Assembly: GCF_002099425.1 (NCBI RefSeq)
Contig: NW_018343955.1
Coordinates: 12,820,001 to 12,884,000, forward strand
Direction: 5' to 3'
Source of the DNA: Phascolarctos cinereus
Lineage: Eukaryota; Chordata; Mammalia; Diprotodontia; Phascolarctidae
DNA length: 64,000 nucleotides
Positions 1-11,221 of this stretch are shown piece by piece (position 1 is the first letter of the stretch; each line of letters begins with the position of its first letter). Under the pieces are notes generated by a model that was given only the letters and a program-made list of their open reading frames with translations, searched no databases and was not told where the DNA came from. Made by a program: the position numbers and the translations under genes.

Positions 1-289
1 AATTTAAATGATTTCTAAATTTCCTTTTAATATCTGATATTCTGTGTGTGAGAATCCCTGGTGCTTTCCAGCACAACAATCTGGGCTTACTGCTTTGGAG
101 CTCTCCATGGTGTAAGTGTACATTCAACATAATGCCTACCTTTTCTATGGAGGGCCACTATCAGGAGTATAAATAAGCCTACTAGTAGAAAAGCAGTGAG
201 ATTTCAGCACCACTATTCCATGAAAGTGAGGCAGGGCTAAAGGAGGTCAGAGATGTAGCCTAATTTCTCCCAGTCTTATCTTACCTTAG

Positions 290-503
290 AAGCCCCATAG
301 TGTAGTGAGTGGAAAGAGCAGTAGGCAAAAAATCAAAGGTTCCAGGTCTGGCCCCAACTTTGCCACCAATACCTGTGTGACCCTGGGTATATCACTTAAC
401 CTCTCTGAACTTCAGTATCCTCTCCTATAAAGCAATGGGGTTGGACTTAGATGACCTCTAAGGAAGGTCTCTTTCAACTCAAACAGGCTGTGATTTTGTA
501 ATC
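290..503 (+). repeat. MON1/MIR-like SINE
   Basis: It has the order typical of this class: 'gagtggaaagagcag', 'tgtgtgaccctgggtatatc', 'cacttaacctctctgaa', 'ggacttagatgacctctaag' and a gtctctttcaact tail. It is diverged. Confidence 0.7.
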
Positions 504-590
504 TCTAGATTTCCCTGTTTTTTAATCTATTAAATGAGGAGATTGGAATGAACAATCTTTAAGGTCTCTTCCAGCTCTAACATTCTAACA
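504..590 (+). repeat. Second MON1/MIR-like SINE tail
   Basis: A second copy of the SINE 3' part (taaatgaggagattgga, aaggtctcttccagctcta) directly follows the first. The order implies two insertions or a tail duplication. Confidence 0.6.
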
Positions 591-734
591 GCCTAAGTAA
601 AGTTTGTCCCCTAGTAGTGTGTCTGCAGGTCATTAGGGTATATGACTGTTAGCTGACATTTGCAGTTCATAGGACACCTGTGAACTTGCCAAGACCAGCT
701 TGCCAGCCATTTATCTACCCCTGGCTCCCCAACT

Positions 735-738
<4 letters not shown>

Positions 739-785
<47 letters not shown>
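739..785. repeat. (CA)n microsatellite
   Basis: About 23 uninterrupted CA units. Apparent histidine/threonine and valine/cysteine ORFs here are artefacts of the repeat. Confidence 0.98.
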
Positions 786-786
<1 letters not shown>

Positions 787-954
787 ATCATTCATCCTCC
801 ATTCTCTCCCCACCATGGTTTTCACCACCTCCATCCTCCAGAGCAAAATGAATAGAGGGAAATGAAAAGATGAAGGATGCTCAAAAATGCAAACACTCAA
901 CGTAAGTATAAGCACCAAATAGGATCCTGTCTGGAAATAGGAAGGTAGACAGTA

Positions 955-1150
955 ACTGACTTCTATAGAACCTTCTAAGGTTTACCAAGTCCTTTTCCCC
1001 ACAACAATCTGGTAAGGTAGGCATTACAAGTATGAAACTCAGAAGGATGAAGTGATTTGCCCATTGTGATATAGTAATTGTCTAAAGAATTTTCAGCCAC
1101 TGCTGCTGGCCCCAGGTCTAGCATGCTTTACATTCTATCTCTACCTCACT
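955..1150 (-). repeat. MIR-like SINE, antisense
   Basis: It reads 'ctggtaaggtaggcattac' and 'gaagtgatttgcccattgtg', the reverse complement of a MIR/MON1 body. It is old and diverged. Confidence 0.55.
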
Positions 1151-1467
1151 ACTTCTCATAATGACCTCCTGAGGGTGGTTTTAATCCATTATTGTCTCTG
1201 TGGCAATAAAACATCACAACATATAAATGCACTTGTGGGGAAAATACCTAACTATACCATGACAAGCTGGTCATTTCTCCTCCTCCTGTCCTCTCTCTAC
1301 CCCCATCTTTCCCAACGACTTATGTCCCTCCCAAATCAGAGTCCAGTTTGCAGTTTACCATCTAAGCTGAGTCCCTTCCCTCTCTCACCTAAACCCTACA
1401 CCCTGTGTCAACTAGGTCCCTGCTGTTACTGAGTTATTTTATTCCTTTTTTGCTTTATTCATGACTT

Positions 1468-1707
1468 GAGTAAGAAAGGCCTGGATTCAAATCCTGCCAT
1501 GGATGCTTACTAGCTTGTGATTTTGTACAAGTTACCTAGCCTCTCTGAGGCTCAGTTTCATCATGTGTAAAATGAAGATGATAATACCTGAGATGTCTAC
1601 TTAACAGGGTTGTTGGTGAAGGTGAAATGAGATAATGTTCATAAAATGCTTTGCAAACTTTAAAGTGCTCTAGGGACATCAGCTTTTATTCTTATTGCTA
1701 TTATTCA
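1468..1707 (+). repeat. MIR-like SINE
   Basis: It contains 'ggattcaaatcctgccatgg', 'ctctgaggctcagtttcatc', an 'acagggttgttggtgaagg' CORE-type segment and 'tgctttgcaaactttaaag'. It is near full length. Confidence 0.75.
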
Positions 1708-1815
1708 GGTCAATTCTGCCACTCTCTCTGAGAGCATGGATTCACATTCCTCCTTCTTTCTACCCCCACCTCCCCATAATTTCTGATCTTCAGGAATGAA
1801 GTTGGGATTGTTTCT

Positions 1816-2060
1816 GTTGTTGGTTGTTTTTCAGTCATGTCCACCTCTTCATGACCCTTTTTGGGGTTTTCTAGGCAAAGATACGGGAGTGGTTTGCCAT
1901 TTTCTTCTCCAGCTCATTTGACAGATGAGGAAAATGAGGCAAACAGGATTAAGTGACTTGCCCAGGGTCACACAGCTAGCAAATGATGTCAGATTTGAAC
2001 TCAAGAAGAAGAGTCTTCCTAACTCCAGGCTGGGCAATCTATTCAATGTGCCACCTAGGA
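1816..2060 (-). repeat. tRNA-type SINE with RTE-like tail, antisense
   Basis: The + strand starts with the tail complement (ttgttggttgtttttcagtc, tttggggttttctaggcaaa), then 'gacttgcccagggtcacaca' and 'tgccacctagg'. It is a nearly complete copy. The family name (marsupial RTE-mobilised SINE) is from memory. Confidence 0.75.
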
Positions 2061-2062
2061 TA

Positions 2063-3449
2063 GCATGTCAAAATTAAAATTTCCTATGTGCACCATGAGA
2101 TGAAGGAGGTTACAGATGCATAATGCATGTGAAAGGGAGTGAGAATGAGGAGCTGAGAACCCTCTTCTCTAAGGGATACATTCCAGGGGACTACAGTACT
2201 TAGTATTCATCAAACACTGGGGCGGGCTCACTTATTTTAGTCAATATGACAGCTTGGTGAACACCATCAACATCAATATTTGGCAGGAGAGGAAAGAGAC
2301 ATGGGATATGTAATGCTGTATTCATGTATAAACATTGTGCTCACATTTAATCAGAATTTAAGAATCCTCTGTCAAGCTACAGACGTTGCCTCAGGTTCAT
2401 TGTTGAAGGTTGAGTATCCATCCTCATAAGACATTACACCTCTAGGTAGGATATATCCATTCTAAAACTTAAAATATTAGGCTGAAGAGAAAGCTTAGGT
2501 AAAGGAAGCTGGACCCCAGCTTAAGTAAGTGGCTTATTTAAGTCCTGGATTTAGGCCTTACTTTAAAAAAATGGAAAATAAACTTTAAAGGTTACTCCTT
2601 TGTTTTGTTTCAGGGTTCATGGTAGACATTTGAAAATTAATTTAGGAGTAGAAAGAAGCTAAAGAGTTTTGAATTTAAGGACAGAGCCTAACCCTATACT
2701 TCAGTGGTTCAGAAGAAACCTCTTCTCAACAACCTGCTTAGACCTAGCCTGCTACTGCACGGTGGAGAGTAGAGAGCAATTTATTAGTGTCAAGCCAAGA
2801 GTAGTGGCTACTTGGGTCTAACCTCGTTACGTATATAGATGTGGCTATCTTTCTCCAACTATCTATAGATAGTCTTAGTTTTTAGATGAGTTATGTTCCT
2901 AGAATTCTGTTTTGAGGGTAAAATTCTGACACATGTGCTTCTACCTTCCTCTATGCAGACCTTAGTGGAAACCAGTGCATGTGTGGGCAAAGGTGGAAAG
3001 TGAAGGATTGACCTTTTTTAGATAGTGTAGAAAGAACAGGGTGGAGAGTTGGGGAGTGATGAAAAGTGAAGATGACTTATAATCAGTCTTTCTTTGTTTA
3101 CAGAATTGATTTTTTTAAGTAGAAGAAAAAACAGTTTCCACATAATGGAAAACAGAGGGTGAGATTCAATCTAGCTAAACAAAGAGTGCCAAAGAGTACA
3201 ACTTCAGCCACATAGCTAAGCACTGATTGCTGTATTAAAGCAGTTTTAAGAGGCTTTAAATAAATTTATCAAGGGATATATAAACATGATCTCCCAAAAT
3301 CAATATACAAGAGCTACTGGTGATTGATTGATTAAAACAAAGACAGAGTCCAAGTATAGATGAGTTTATATTTTTTCACATTCTCTCTCCCTTCCCCAGA
3401 AAGAGTTGAAAGGATTTTTTAGCTTGAAAGGGGTGCATTTCCCACAATC
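2063..3449. other. Intronic sequence, nothing recognised
   Basis: AT-rich unique-looking sequence. I see no convincing exon, SINE or LINE. Confidence 0.5.
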
Positions 3450-3554
3450 TCAAGTGAACAGGCTGATTCCACTTGCCACATCCCACGCTGTTGGTTTCAT
3501 GAAGCCAATTTTTGTAACATTAATGCAGTATCCATCAGCATCCAGGCTGATATC
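3450..3554 (-). other. Exon-like 34-codon open frame on minus strand, unrecognised
   Basis: On the minus strand a pyrimidine-rich tract ending in ccttccctAG precedes an open frame. It starts DISLDADGYCINVTKIGF and continues MKPTAWDVASGISLFT, ending in TGA. The composition looks protein-like (few low-complexity residues) and the acceptor is good, so it could be a terminal exon of an antisense transcript or a relic. However, 34 codons can be open by chance, no AATAAA was found close downstream, and I do not recognise the peptide. Confidence 0.2.
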
Positions 3555-4149
3555 CTAGGGAAGGGCAGAGCACAGAAGATGTGGAATCAATGAATACAAA
3601 TCGGCAAGAGGAAAGACTGTGGCCTTTGGAAAAAGAAGTGTAATTTTGCCGAGTCCAGTGAAATCGACTAGATCTATAGTTGGATGTTGGGATTGGCTGA
3701 CCTGAAGTTCCAGAATAGGAAGAAAGAAAGAAAAAATAGACTGATGAACAAGGATTTTAGGGAAAAATTACATTATGAAAGTTCTACTCTCTTCCTACTT
3801 CAAAATTAAGGATTTGTTTTAAATAAGGGACAAAAATAACACTAATAATAAATTTCTGTATAATTTTTCAATATAATAACCATAACTCACATTTATGTAA
3901 TGCTCTAATATTTGAAAAGTAATTTGCATAATCTCTCATTTTTCCTGTCATTTTTTCTGTATTATCCTAGTTTGTTCTCACTAAAAAAAAAACCTAGACA
4001 AGTGTGACAAATATTTTTATTTCATTGTTGTTATTGTTACTATGACTACTACTACTATAAAAGATCACTAGCAAAAAGTGAGAAACAAGCAAATTATACA
4101 GGACCTTATTATTCTATTCCCCACAGTGTGTGTGGGGGGGAGGGGAGGT

Positions 4150-4385
4150 GATAATAATTTATATAGCACCTACTCTGTGCCAGGCACTGTGCTAAGTGCT
4201 TTTTACAAATATTATCTCATTTGATCTTTACAACAACCTGAGAGGTAGATGCTATTATTATTCCCATTTTACACTTAAAGAAACTGAGGCAGAGATTATG
4301 TGACTTTCCTAGAATCACACAGCTAAAAAGTGTCTGAGGCTGGCTTTGAACTCAGATCTCCCTGACTCTAGGCCCAGCACACAGA
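4150..4385 (-). repeat. MIR-like SINE, antisense
   Basis: The + strand reads 'actctgtgccaggcactgtg', 'atctcatttgatctttacaa', 'cccattttacacttaaagaa' and 'gaatcacacagctaaaaag': a reverse-complemented MIR/MON-type SINE, near full length. Confidence 0.8.
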
Positions 4386-4669
4386 AGCATCCTGATCCCA
4401 AACCATAGGTCAGTTCCTTGGACAAAAAGTACCCTAGGTTAAAGGCACTCTGTTGATCCACATTCCTAAAGCTATAGTTCATGAGCCCCCACCAATGTAT
4501 TTTTTTCAGTAATCAGCCAAAAGATACAATTAGCTCAAGTCAAAAACATTTATTGAAATGGCATGATAAGAAAAGTAGCAATAACACTTTCCTCCCTTTT
4601 ACTTCCAGTACACTCTTTCACAAATACACTTAGAATTAGCTTGGAGAGCAGACACAAAGTTCACAAGTA

Positions 4670-4876
4670 GGGAAGGCAGCATGGTGAAATAGAAGGAGCA
4701 CTGGTTCTGTTGTCAAAGGATATAGGTCTAAATCCTACATCTAACACTTGGTATCTTTGTGACCTTGGGCAAGTCATTCAACCTCTCTGGGTCTCAGTTT
4801 CCCTCATGCATAAAATGAGGAGATTGGACTGTATAACATTTGAGGCCTCTTCCAGTTTTAGATATATGATTCTAGT
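4670..4876 (+). repeat. MON1/MIR-like SINE
   Basis: It contains 'tgaccttgggcaagtcattc', 'aacctctctgggtctcagtt', 'aaatgaggagattggactgt' and 'cctcttccagttttaga'. Its end takes part in the direct duplication shared with about 7.39 kb. Confidence 0.8.
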
Positions 4877-5153
4877 ATTTAGGGTCATTAGAAAAAAAGT
4901 CTTGAATTTTCTAGTCCTTACACTTAGAACAAGACCTTATATCACAAAAAGAATGACCTTGACTCTCTTTCTCCTCCTCCTCCTCCTCCTCCTCCTTCTT
5001 CTTCTTCTTTTCTTCTTCTTCTTCTTCTTCTTCTTCTTCTTCTTCTTCTTCTTCTTCTTCTTCTTCTTCTCCTCCTTCTCCTTCTTCAGAAAGAGTAAAA
5101 GTGATAATGGGTGAAGCATTTGTCATAATTACAAAAATTTGATGCTAAGCATA
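4826..5153 (+). repeat. Direct duplication, copy A
   Basis: The SINE end plus about 250 bases of flank match 7385-7636. Shared pieces include 'cttgaattttctagt' versus 'cttgacttttctagt' and 'attacaaaaattt' in the same order. Copy A has a long pyrimidine microsatellite where copy B has only ttttcttcctt. It looks like an old tandem-type duplication about 2.5 kb apart. Confidence 0.55.
4966..5085. repeat. (TCC)n/(TTC)n polypyrimidine tract
   Basis: About 120 bases of nearly pure pyrimidine on the + strand, made of CTC and TTC units. Long lysine, glutamate or leucine/phenylalanine ORFs here are repeat artefacts. Such mirror-rich tracts can form triplex DNA. Confidence 0.97.
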
Positions 5154-5897
5154 CCATTCCATATACCTCTTATAGGATTAAGATCCAAGAAAGAAGCATC
5201 ACTTTTTTCTATAAAGTTTGCCTCAGAGTTACACAGGCCTGAGTGTCAGGTTCCAGGGGCTATGTTAGAAATACTATTTACTGAAAGTCACTAAACAATT
5301 CTAGGTCCAGAACCAGGAACCAGGAATAGGCAAATCAGTCAGTTGGAAAAAGAAACTCACAAGGAGGTACAACAAGGGTACTTTTAAGTATTTTTCCAAA
5401 TATAAATATTTTTGATGCCAGAAATAAATTTTTGATGTACTCTCTATGACATGTATACATTTATTTTGTGATAAGTAGCATTATGTGTTACAAAGTACTC
5501 ACACACACACACACACACACACATAGAACACAATTTTCAAACCTTACATGGTATGAGCAAATGTGCTGAGGTCTGAGAGACAAGTAAGGATAGAAGACAG
5601 GGCTGTTCCATCAACACACTGCATTGGCTTGCCCAAATTATTTTAAACTTTTGTGTGACTCAGTTTCCCTATATATGAATAGGCAATATGATTGATTATT
5701 CACCAGCTTCACCAAGGTTAACACAAGAAATGCTTACTACTCAATCCCGGCCCATGATCTAGATTAATGATGAAATGAAAGACTTTAGTGGATTTGACTA
5801 AGGTCACATGGGTAGTAATCACCACATATTTGTTGATTGGTTACTTAACCCTATATAAAGTTCTATGGGAGGTACAAAAGAAATTTAAATGGGGCCC
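5154..5897. other. Intronic sequence; short (CA)n only
   Basis: Apart from about 11 CA units at 5500-5522, nothing was recognised. Confidence 0.5.
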
Positions 5898-6047
5898 CTG
5901 TTTTTTGGGGGGTAGGCATTTGGGGTTAAGTGATTTGCCCAGGGTCACACAGCTAGTAAGTGTTATATGTCTGAGGCCAGATTTGAACTCAGGTCCTCCT
6001 GAATCCAGGGCCAGTGCCTATCCACTGCACCACCTAACTGCCCTAGG
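5898..6047 (-). repeat. Short marsupial tRNA-type SINE, antisense
   Basis: The + strand reads 'ttggggttaagtgatttgcc', 'cagggtcacacagctagtaa', 'tttgaactcaggtcctcctg' and 'accacctaactgcccta'. It is a full-length short SINE with A-tail remnants on the left. Confidence 0.88.
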
Positions 6048-6369
6048 AGCTTTGAAGAAGGTTAAAGTAGAGTTAGAAAGATTATATAATCACATATGAA
6101 GCAAGAAATATGTTAACAATACCTTAAGTTTCTATAATTCTGCTCAGCCTAGAAGTCATTTCATTTACATTCTTAATTTTCTTGTAAGATTGGGAAGGAG
6201 TAGGTATTAGTATTCTAATTGCCCAAAAAGGGTTTAGGAATGGAAGCAGGGAAGAGTATGAGATGGATGGATCCACAGCTAGAGAATGGAAATCCATAGA
6301 GAATGAGAAACCAAAATAAGACACCAGATCTCCACATCCAGAGAGGCCATTTTGTTTGTTTCTTCATTC

Positions 6370-7050
6370 AGAGATGTTTTTATTAGACACATGCTCCTAT
6401 AACAAAATACGTGAGGAGTTTAAGGAGAGAATAACATACACACTCAATTGGGTATGGAAATCTATCTTACCCTACAGGAAAATAGGGAGGGAAGGGGACA
6501 AGATAACAGGAGGATGATAGAGGGGAGGGCAGATTGTGGGAGGGGGTAATCAGAAGCAAACACTTCTAAGGAGGGACAGGGTCAAAAGAGAGAATAGAAT
6601 AAATGAGGGGCAGGATAGGATTAAGGGAAATATACTTAGTTTCTCACATGACTACTATGGAAGTGTTTTGCATGACTACACATGTATAACCTGTATCTAG
6701 TTGCTTGTCTTCTCAATGAGAGTGGGTGGGGAGGGAGGAAGGGAGAAAAATTTGGAACCCAAAGTTTTAAAAACAAAAGTTAAAAAAAATGTTTTCACAT
6801 GCAACTGGGAAATAAGAAATACAGGAAATGGAGCATAGAAATCTATCCTGCCCTACAGGAAAATTGAAGGGGAAGAGGATAAGAGAAGGGAAAGAGAGAA
6901 GGGAGGATAGATTAGGAGAAGGAGTATTCAGAATGCATGCCGTCTGGAATCGGGGGGAGGGATGAGATGGGGAGGAAATTTGGAACTCAAAATCTTGTGG
7001 AAGCAAATGTTGAAAACTAAAAATAAATAAATAAATATTTTAAAAATACA
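6370..7050 (+). mobile_element. L1 3' UTR fragment with a repeated internal segment
   Basis: Purine-rich sequence ends in 'gaaatttggaactcaaaatc' and 'gttgaaaactaaaaataaat' plus an A-rich tail, as marsupial L1 3' ends do. A first similar end (aaaatttggaacccaaagtt) lies at about 6750. The motif 'accctacaggaaaat' near 6467 recurs as 'gccctacaggaaaat' near 6850, so two 3' ends lie in tandem. Confidence 0.6.
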
Positions 7051-7384
7051 TGAGGAGACTAGTAGGACTAGAGAACTTGAAATGTTTCTTTGATGATGGC
7101 TTCCATTCCTTTGAAATTCAATGACTAGGCCTTACTGTGCCATGAAGACTTTTCAGCAACATTCTGTTGAGGTGATAAGAAGGAGCTAAGTTCAAATCTT
7201 GGATCAAAAGCAAAATTTCACCTCCTTTTTCCAAATTCTGCCATCTTCTCTTTCACTTACTATGAAAGAATTTCACCATGTTATATCAGCCAATTCTTGA
7301 GCAAGGTCTCAAGGAGCCATGCGGTTTGATGTAATGTAAAGAAAAAGCAAAAGTTGTTCCTTCACTCTAGAAAAGATTGTTGCT
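7051..7384. other. Intronic sequence, nothing recognised
   Basis: Unique-looking, with no supported feature. Confidence 0.4.
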
Positions 7385-7640
7385 GTAAGGCAGCTTTTGA
7401 GATCCCTTCTGGCTCTAGACCTATAATCATACTATTAAAGGTCACTAGCAGATTGTAAACAGAAAAATAAACATAGTACAGTTCTTGACTTTTCTAGTTC
7501 ATACTATTTCAGAACAAAAGGCTTTACAAAAAAAGAAGGAAACGGACTCATTTTTCTTCCTTATCGGAAGTAGTGAAAGTGGTAATGAGTTTGGCATTTG
7601 TAAGAATTACAAAAATTTATGCTGAGCATAATTCTTGTAA
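7385..7640 (+). repeat. Direct duplication, copy B (begins with MON1 SINE tail)
   Basis: It begins with the SINE end 'cttttgagatcccttctggc' and continues with 'gacttttctagttcatacta' and 'ggcatttgtaagaattacaa', parallel to 4826-5153. Divergence and the SINE content suggest an old event. Confidence 0.5.
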
Positions 7641-8089
7641 ATGTGAGCACCAGGTTCTACGGAACCTGTGGGAATGGTTGAGTAAACCACCCAGAGAAAT
7701 ATTTTTCCCCTTATTTCTGTTTTTCATCCTCAAACACTGTTACATCCTCAATTTGATCGAATCAGCAACTCTAGCTTTTGCTGGTTAGGGACTTAATTGT
7801 CTTCTGGTCAATTTGGGATGTTGGTCCTATGTGGAAGAGATTGTGTGTCTCATCTTGGGTGGGCTAAAGCATCTGGTAGCTTTCTTGTGGACCAGGATGT
7901 TATTCTCAAAGGGTAAGGCCTGTCTACTGAGGTCAAAATGATTGTTATTTTTAGATTCCCTTTTGGCATCTGGGTTCCTGTCTGCCCCCCACTCCTTCTT
8001 GGAGAAGGCTGCCTTTTGAAGATTCATACTTCATGCTGTAATTTGTCGATGATAGAATTGGTATAGTAGAAGATGTTGTAAGACAGACA

Positions 8090-8150
8090 TTAATAATTCA
8101 TTCTTTCATTCATCCATCTATTCATTCATTCAACAACATTTATTCCCAGA
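8090..8150 (-). repeat. L2-like 3' tip, antisense
   Basis: 'attcattcattcaacaacat' followed by ttattcc resembles the reverse complement of an L2 terminus with its TGAA repeats. Short and uncertain. Confidence 0.35.
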
Positions 8151-8235
8151 GTTGACAAAATATCCGAGTTCTAATTCCATTTCAAAATGATGTATCCTTT
8201 TTTTTTGTTTTTTTTTCTGCCCACCTAAAAAATTT

Positions 8236-8444
8236 TAGTAGGATCATAAACTTTGAGCTAGAAGGGACTAGTGCATTCCTGGGTGCAGGGATGTCCGGTA
8301 CATTGTCATTTTACATATGAGGAAACTAAAGCCTAGAGGGTCAAGTGATTTGACTAAGGTCACAGGTGTAGTAAGTGGAAGAGCAAGTATTTAAACTCAG
8401 GTCCTCCAGCTCCAAATCAAGCACGTTTTTCACTCTATCATATT
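8236..8444 (-). repeat. MIR/MON-like SINE, antisense
   Basis: It reads 'tttgagctagaagggactag', 'tttacatatgaggaaactaa', 'ctaaggtcacaggtgtagta' and 'aaactcaggtcctccagctc'. Confidence 0.75.
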
Positions 8445-9828
8445 CTTGGTTGAAAGGGAGGGAGCCAGTTTTGCAAAATGGGCCAAAGTACAGCAACGTT
8501 CTTTCAGTTTTAAGCTTTTATAGAAATACATATAGAAATTACAATGTCTATTCTTCAGCTGCGTTTTCTCTTGATCTGCTGTGTCCACTCGATTTTAGCT
8601 TAGAAATTGAGATGATATTTAATGTTCCAATGACATGTTTGTTGTTTGGACTCCCCAGGGGGATTGGGGCATACTGTTCAAAGGCTCCCTTTTTAAGTTT
8701 TTAAATACAAATGAAGGAGAAATTAATCAAATCAAGTGCAACTTTGCTCATATAGTCTCAAGTTGGCAATACTTATCTCATTTCCTTTAGCCCCAAATGT
8801 AATGTGTGCACAGAGTCAGGGATATCAAACCTCATTAGAAGTCATTCTCTTTGTAATTGTAATTTTCTTTTGTTCATAGTGTAAATCAGCAGAGGATCTG
8901 TCCTGGGACAATGAAACTCTATTCATTAGCTCTGTGTCACGTTACTCATGTTAACTTTACCCTGAGTGAAATCAGTTCCCACAAACAGTAATTCTGTCTT
9001 ACAAACAAGGAATTGGCCAGCCCCCTTTCTAAAGCAAAGCAAGGCACCTAGGAACTCCTCTGTGCCCTGTCATTGGCGATGGAGAGGGAGTGTCATAGAC
9101 TGTGGGAACATGTTTCAGGGGAAGCTTTTTGTATTACTGGGTTAGAATATAATCAGAAACTTGAACTGCTCACCAAAAAAGCAATCCATCTCTGTATTCA
9201 GAACATTTCCTCTAGATTAGTTTCTGATCACTGACCTTGAAAGTTGTCTCACCTTTTAATTCTGCTCCGCAGAATTAATTCTGTTAGAGCAGAGGGCTGG
9301 GTTTAAAGAACACCACACTCCTCTTGTAGGAAAGTAGGGGTGAGAAGGGTGAAGTTTGAAAGCTAGATATGCACTTGATTTTGAGCAAAAGCCAAATAAA
9401 TTTTCCCCTAAGTTTTAGATTTAGTTTGACTAGTTTCAGCTGGGTCCAAGATAGGGAAAAATATTGCACAATAAGTTTGAAATTGTAAGCAGGAGAAACA
9501 GGACATATATAGGCCCATTGTCAGTAATCCTATTGTAATACTCTGTTTCTGAGGGTTCCTCGGGACTGAAGGATGTTCACATAAGTACTATAAATAAACC
9601 TATAACATAGAATATTTATATTAATATATGTGTTCATCACAACTTCCAAAGAGCCTTGATTTCATTACTCTGGGCATTCCCTCTGCTGAAGGACTTATAA
9701 TACTTTCATGCCTTAGAAGATAATTTAATGTCCTGATTAAAAAAAAACCCAAAAAACCTCAAATCAAATAACGGGTGACCTTTTGGTGATAACCCTACCT
9801 GCACCTAGCTATGAAGGTTTAGGACAGG
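8445..9828. other. Intronic sequence, nothing recognised
   Basis: No SINE or LINE could be assigned. It contains several GC-moderate patches (about 8930-9130) that could be conserved noncoding DNA, but this cannot be judged without a comparison. Confidence 0.4.
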
Positions 9829-9905
9829 GATGGGGAACCTGCAGCCTCAAGGCCACATGTGGCCCTCTAGGTCCTCAAATGTGGCCCTTAGACACATAGT
9901 TAGCC
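9829..9905 (+). mobile_element. hAT-type nonautonomous transposon end
   Basis: 'cagggatggggaacctgcag' and then 'caaggccacatgtggccctc' match the 5' end of a marsupial hAT-like element beginning CAG...GGGGAACCTGC. The other terminus was not found, so this is a fragment. Confidence 0.55.
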
Positions 9906-10052
9906 TGTCTCTTAGTCTTTGCAGCTCAGTAGATACTATCAGAGATTACACTCAGCTGGTATAGCTTTTAAGATCCCAGGCTTACCTCCCTGTCACAATG
10001 TAGCGTCAGAGGAGTCCTTTACTGGAGGAATTTACACAGATAAATACATAAA

Positions 10053-10055
<3 letters not shown>

Positions 10056-10110
<55 letters not shown>
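10056..10110. repeat. (TG)n microsatellite
   Basis: About 27 TG units, followed by a short G-rich stretch. Confidence 0.97.
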
Positions 10111-10187
10111 GGCGGGGGGAGAGGAGATAGACGGAGAAACAAATAGGTCTTTCCATATATCACATACGGGCATACATAGAAATTAAT

Positions 10188-10428
10188 TGGTACAGTGTTT
10201 AGAGGATTGCTGTTGTCAGGACACTTGGATTTCAGACCTAACTTTTGATACTCATTACTGTGTAATCCTAAGCAAATCCCTTAACTGCTCTGAACCTCTG
10301 TTTCCTTATCACTAAAATGGAAATAATAATATTTCTCCTACTTGGCTCATAAAGTTATTGTAGGGTAAACAATTTATAAACCACAAATTCTATAGAAATT
10401 TTAATTCTTAATACCATATTATTATACA
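10188..10428 (+). repeat. MIR-like SINE
   Basis: It contains 'ctgtgtaatcctaagcaaat', 'gaacctctgtttccttatca' and 'aaaatggaaataataatatt'. Old copy. Confidence 0.6.
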
Positions 10429-10447
10429 AAACATGATATGATGTATA

Positions 10448-10655
10448 GACAGCCAGCCTTGGAGTTAGGAAGACCTGAGTTCAAATCCTAACTCTGATAC
10501 CTGCTGGCTATGTGACAATTTGTGACCCTAATCAAATCACTTCATCCCTCAGTGCCTGGGGCTGCTCTCTTGGTCCTGAAGTTGTAGGGCAGGTACTAAT
10601 CCACATTTGTGATGGGAGTTTACTCACTAGGCATTTCCAATATCAATGTAATCTC
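10448..10655 (+). repeat. MAR1-like tRNA/CORE SINE
   Basis: It contains 'ccttggagttaggaagacct', 'gagttcaaatcctaactctg', 'ccctcagtgcctggggctgc' and a distal part 'tgggagtttactcactaggc' with 'atatcaatgtaatctca', the arrangement of the marsupial MAR1 family. Confidence 0.75.
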
Positions 10656-10734
10656 AAGTACTATCGTGTGTATGTGTATTTCTATGAACACACACACAAA
10701 TCAAGTAACACTGAAAACTATAACAGTTTTGCTT

Positions 10735-10890
10735 TGTTTGTTTGTTTGTTTGTTGGCTAGGCAGTAGAGTTAAGTGACCTGCCCAAGGTCAAACTGCTAG
10801 TAAGTGTCAAGTGTCTGAGGCTGCGTTTGACTTCAGGCCCTCCTGACTCCAGGGCTGGTGCTCTATCCACTGCACCACCTCGCTGCCCCC
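10735..10890 (-). repeat. Short marsupial tRNA-type SINE, antisense
   Basis: A (TTTG)n tail remnant leads into 'ttggctaggcagtagagtta', 'gacctgcccaaggtcaaact' and 'ccactgcaccacctcgctgc'. Full length. Confidence 0.88.
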
Positions 10891-11221
10891 AACTATTATA
10901 GTTCTAAACAGTGCCCTGGTGCTAATAGCTGGAGTTTGAGGTGGTCGATGAAGGCCTAAAAGTAATTCTTTATTTAAAATAGAATTAATTTTTTTTTGTT
11001 TTTCTCCTAGTTACATGTAAAAACAACTTAAAAGTCGTTCTTAATCCTGAGTCCTGCTGGGTCTCAGATACTTCTAGCAGCTGAGCAGACCCTTACAGTT
11101 GCAGCAGATATTGGAAAGCCAGGGATTCTGCTTCTCCTGGTACCTGGATCTAATCATAAAAATAAAATAATTTGATTATAGCTCACATTGAATTCACAGG
11201 TTTTGCTTTACAGAATGTTTT

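Noticed and set aside
680-918. His/Thr-rich and Val/Cys-rich ORFs
   Set aside because: They translate the (CA)n microsatellite in each frame; the same holds for ORFs at 10056, 16070, 30850, 38234 and 62366.
4710-5126. 134-codon ORF and Glu- or Lys-rich minus-strand ORFs
   Set aside because: They run from a SINE into the TTC/TCC tract; no independent coding signal.
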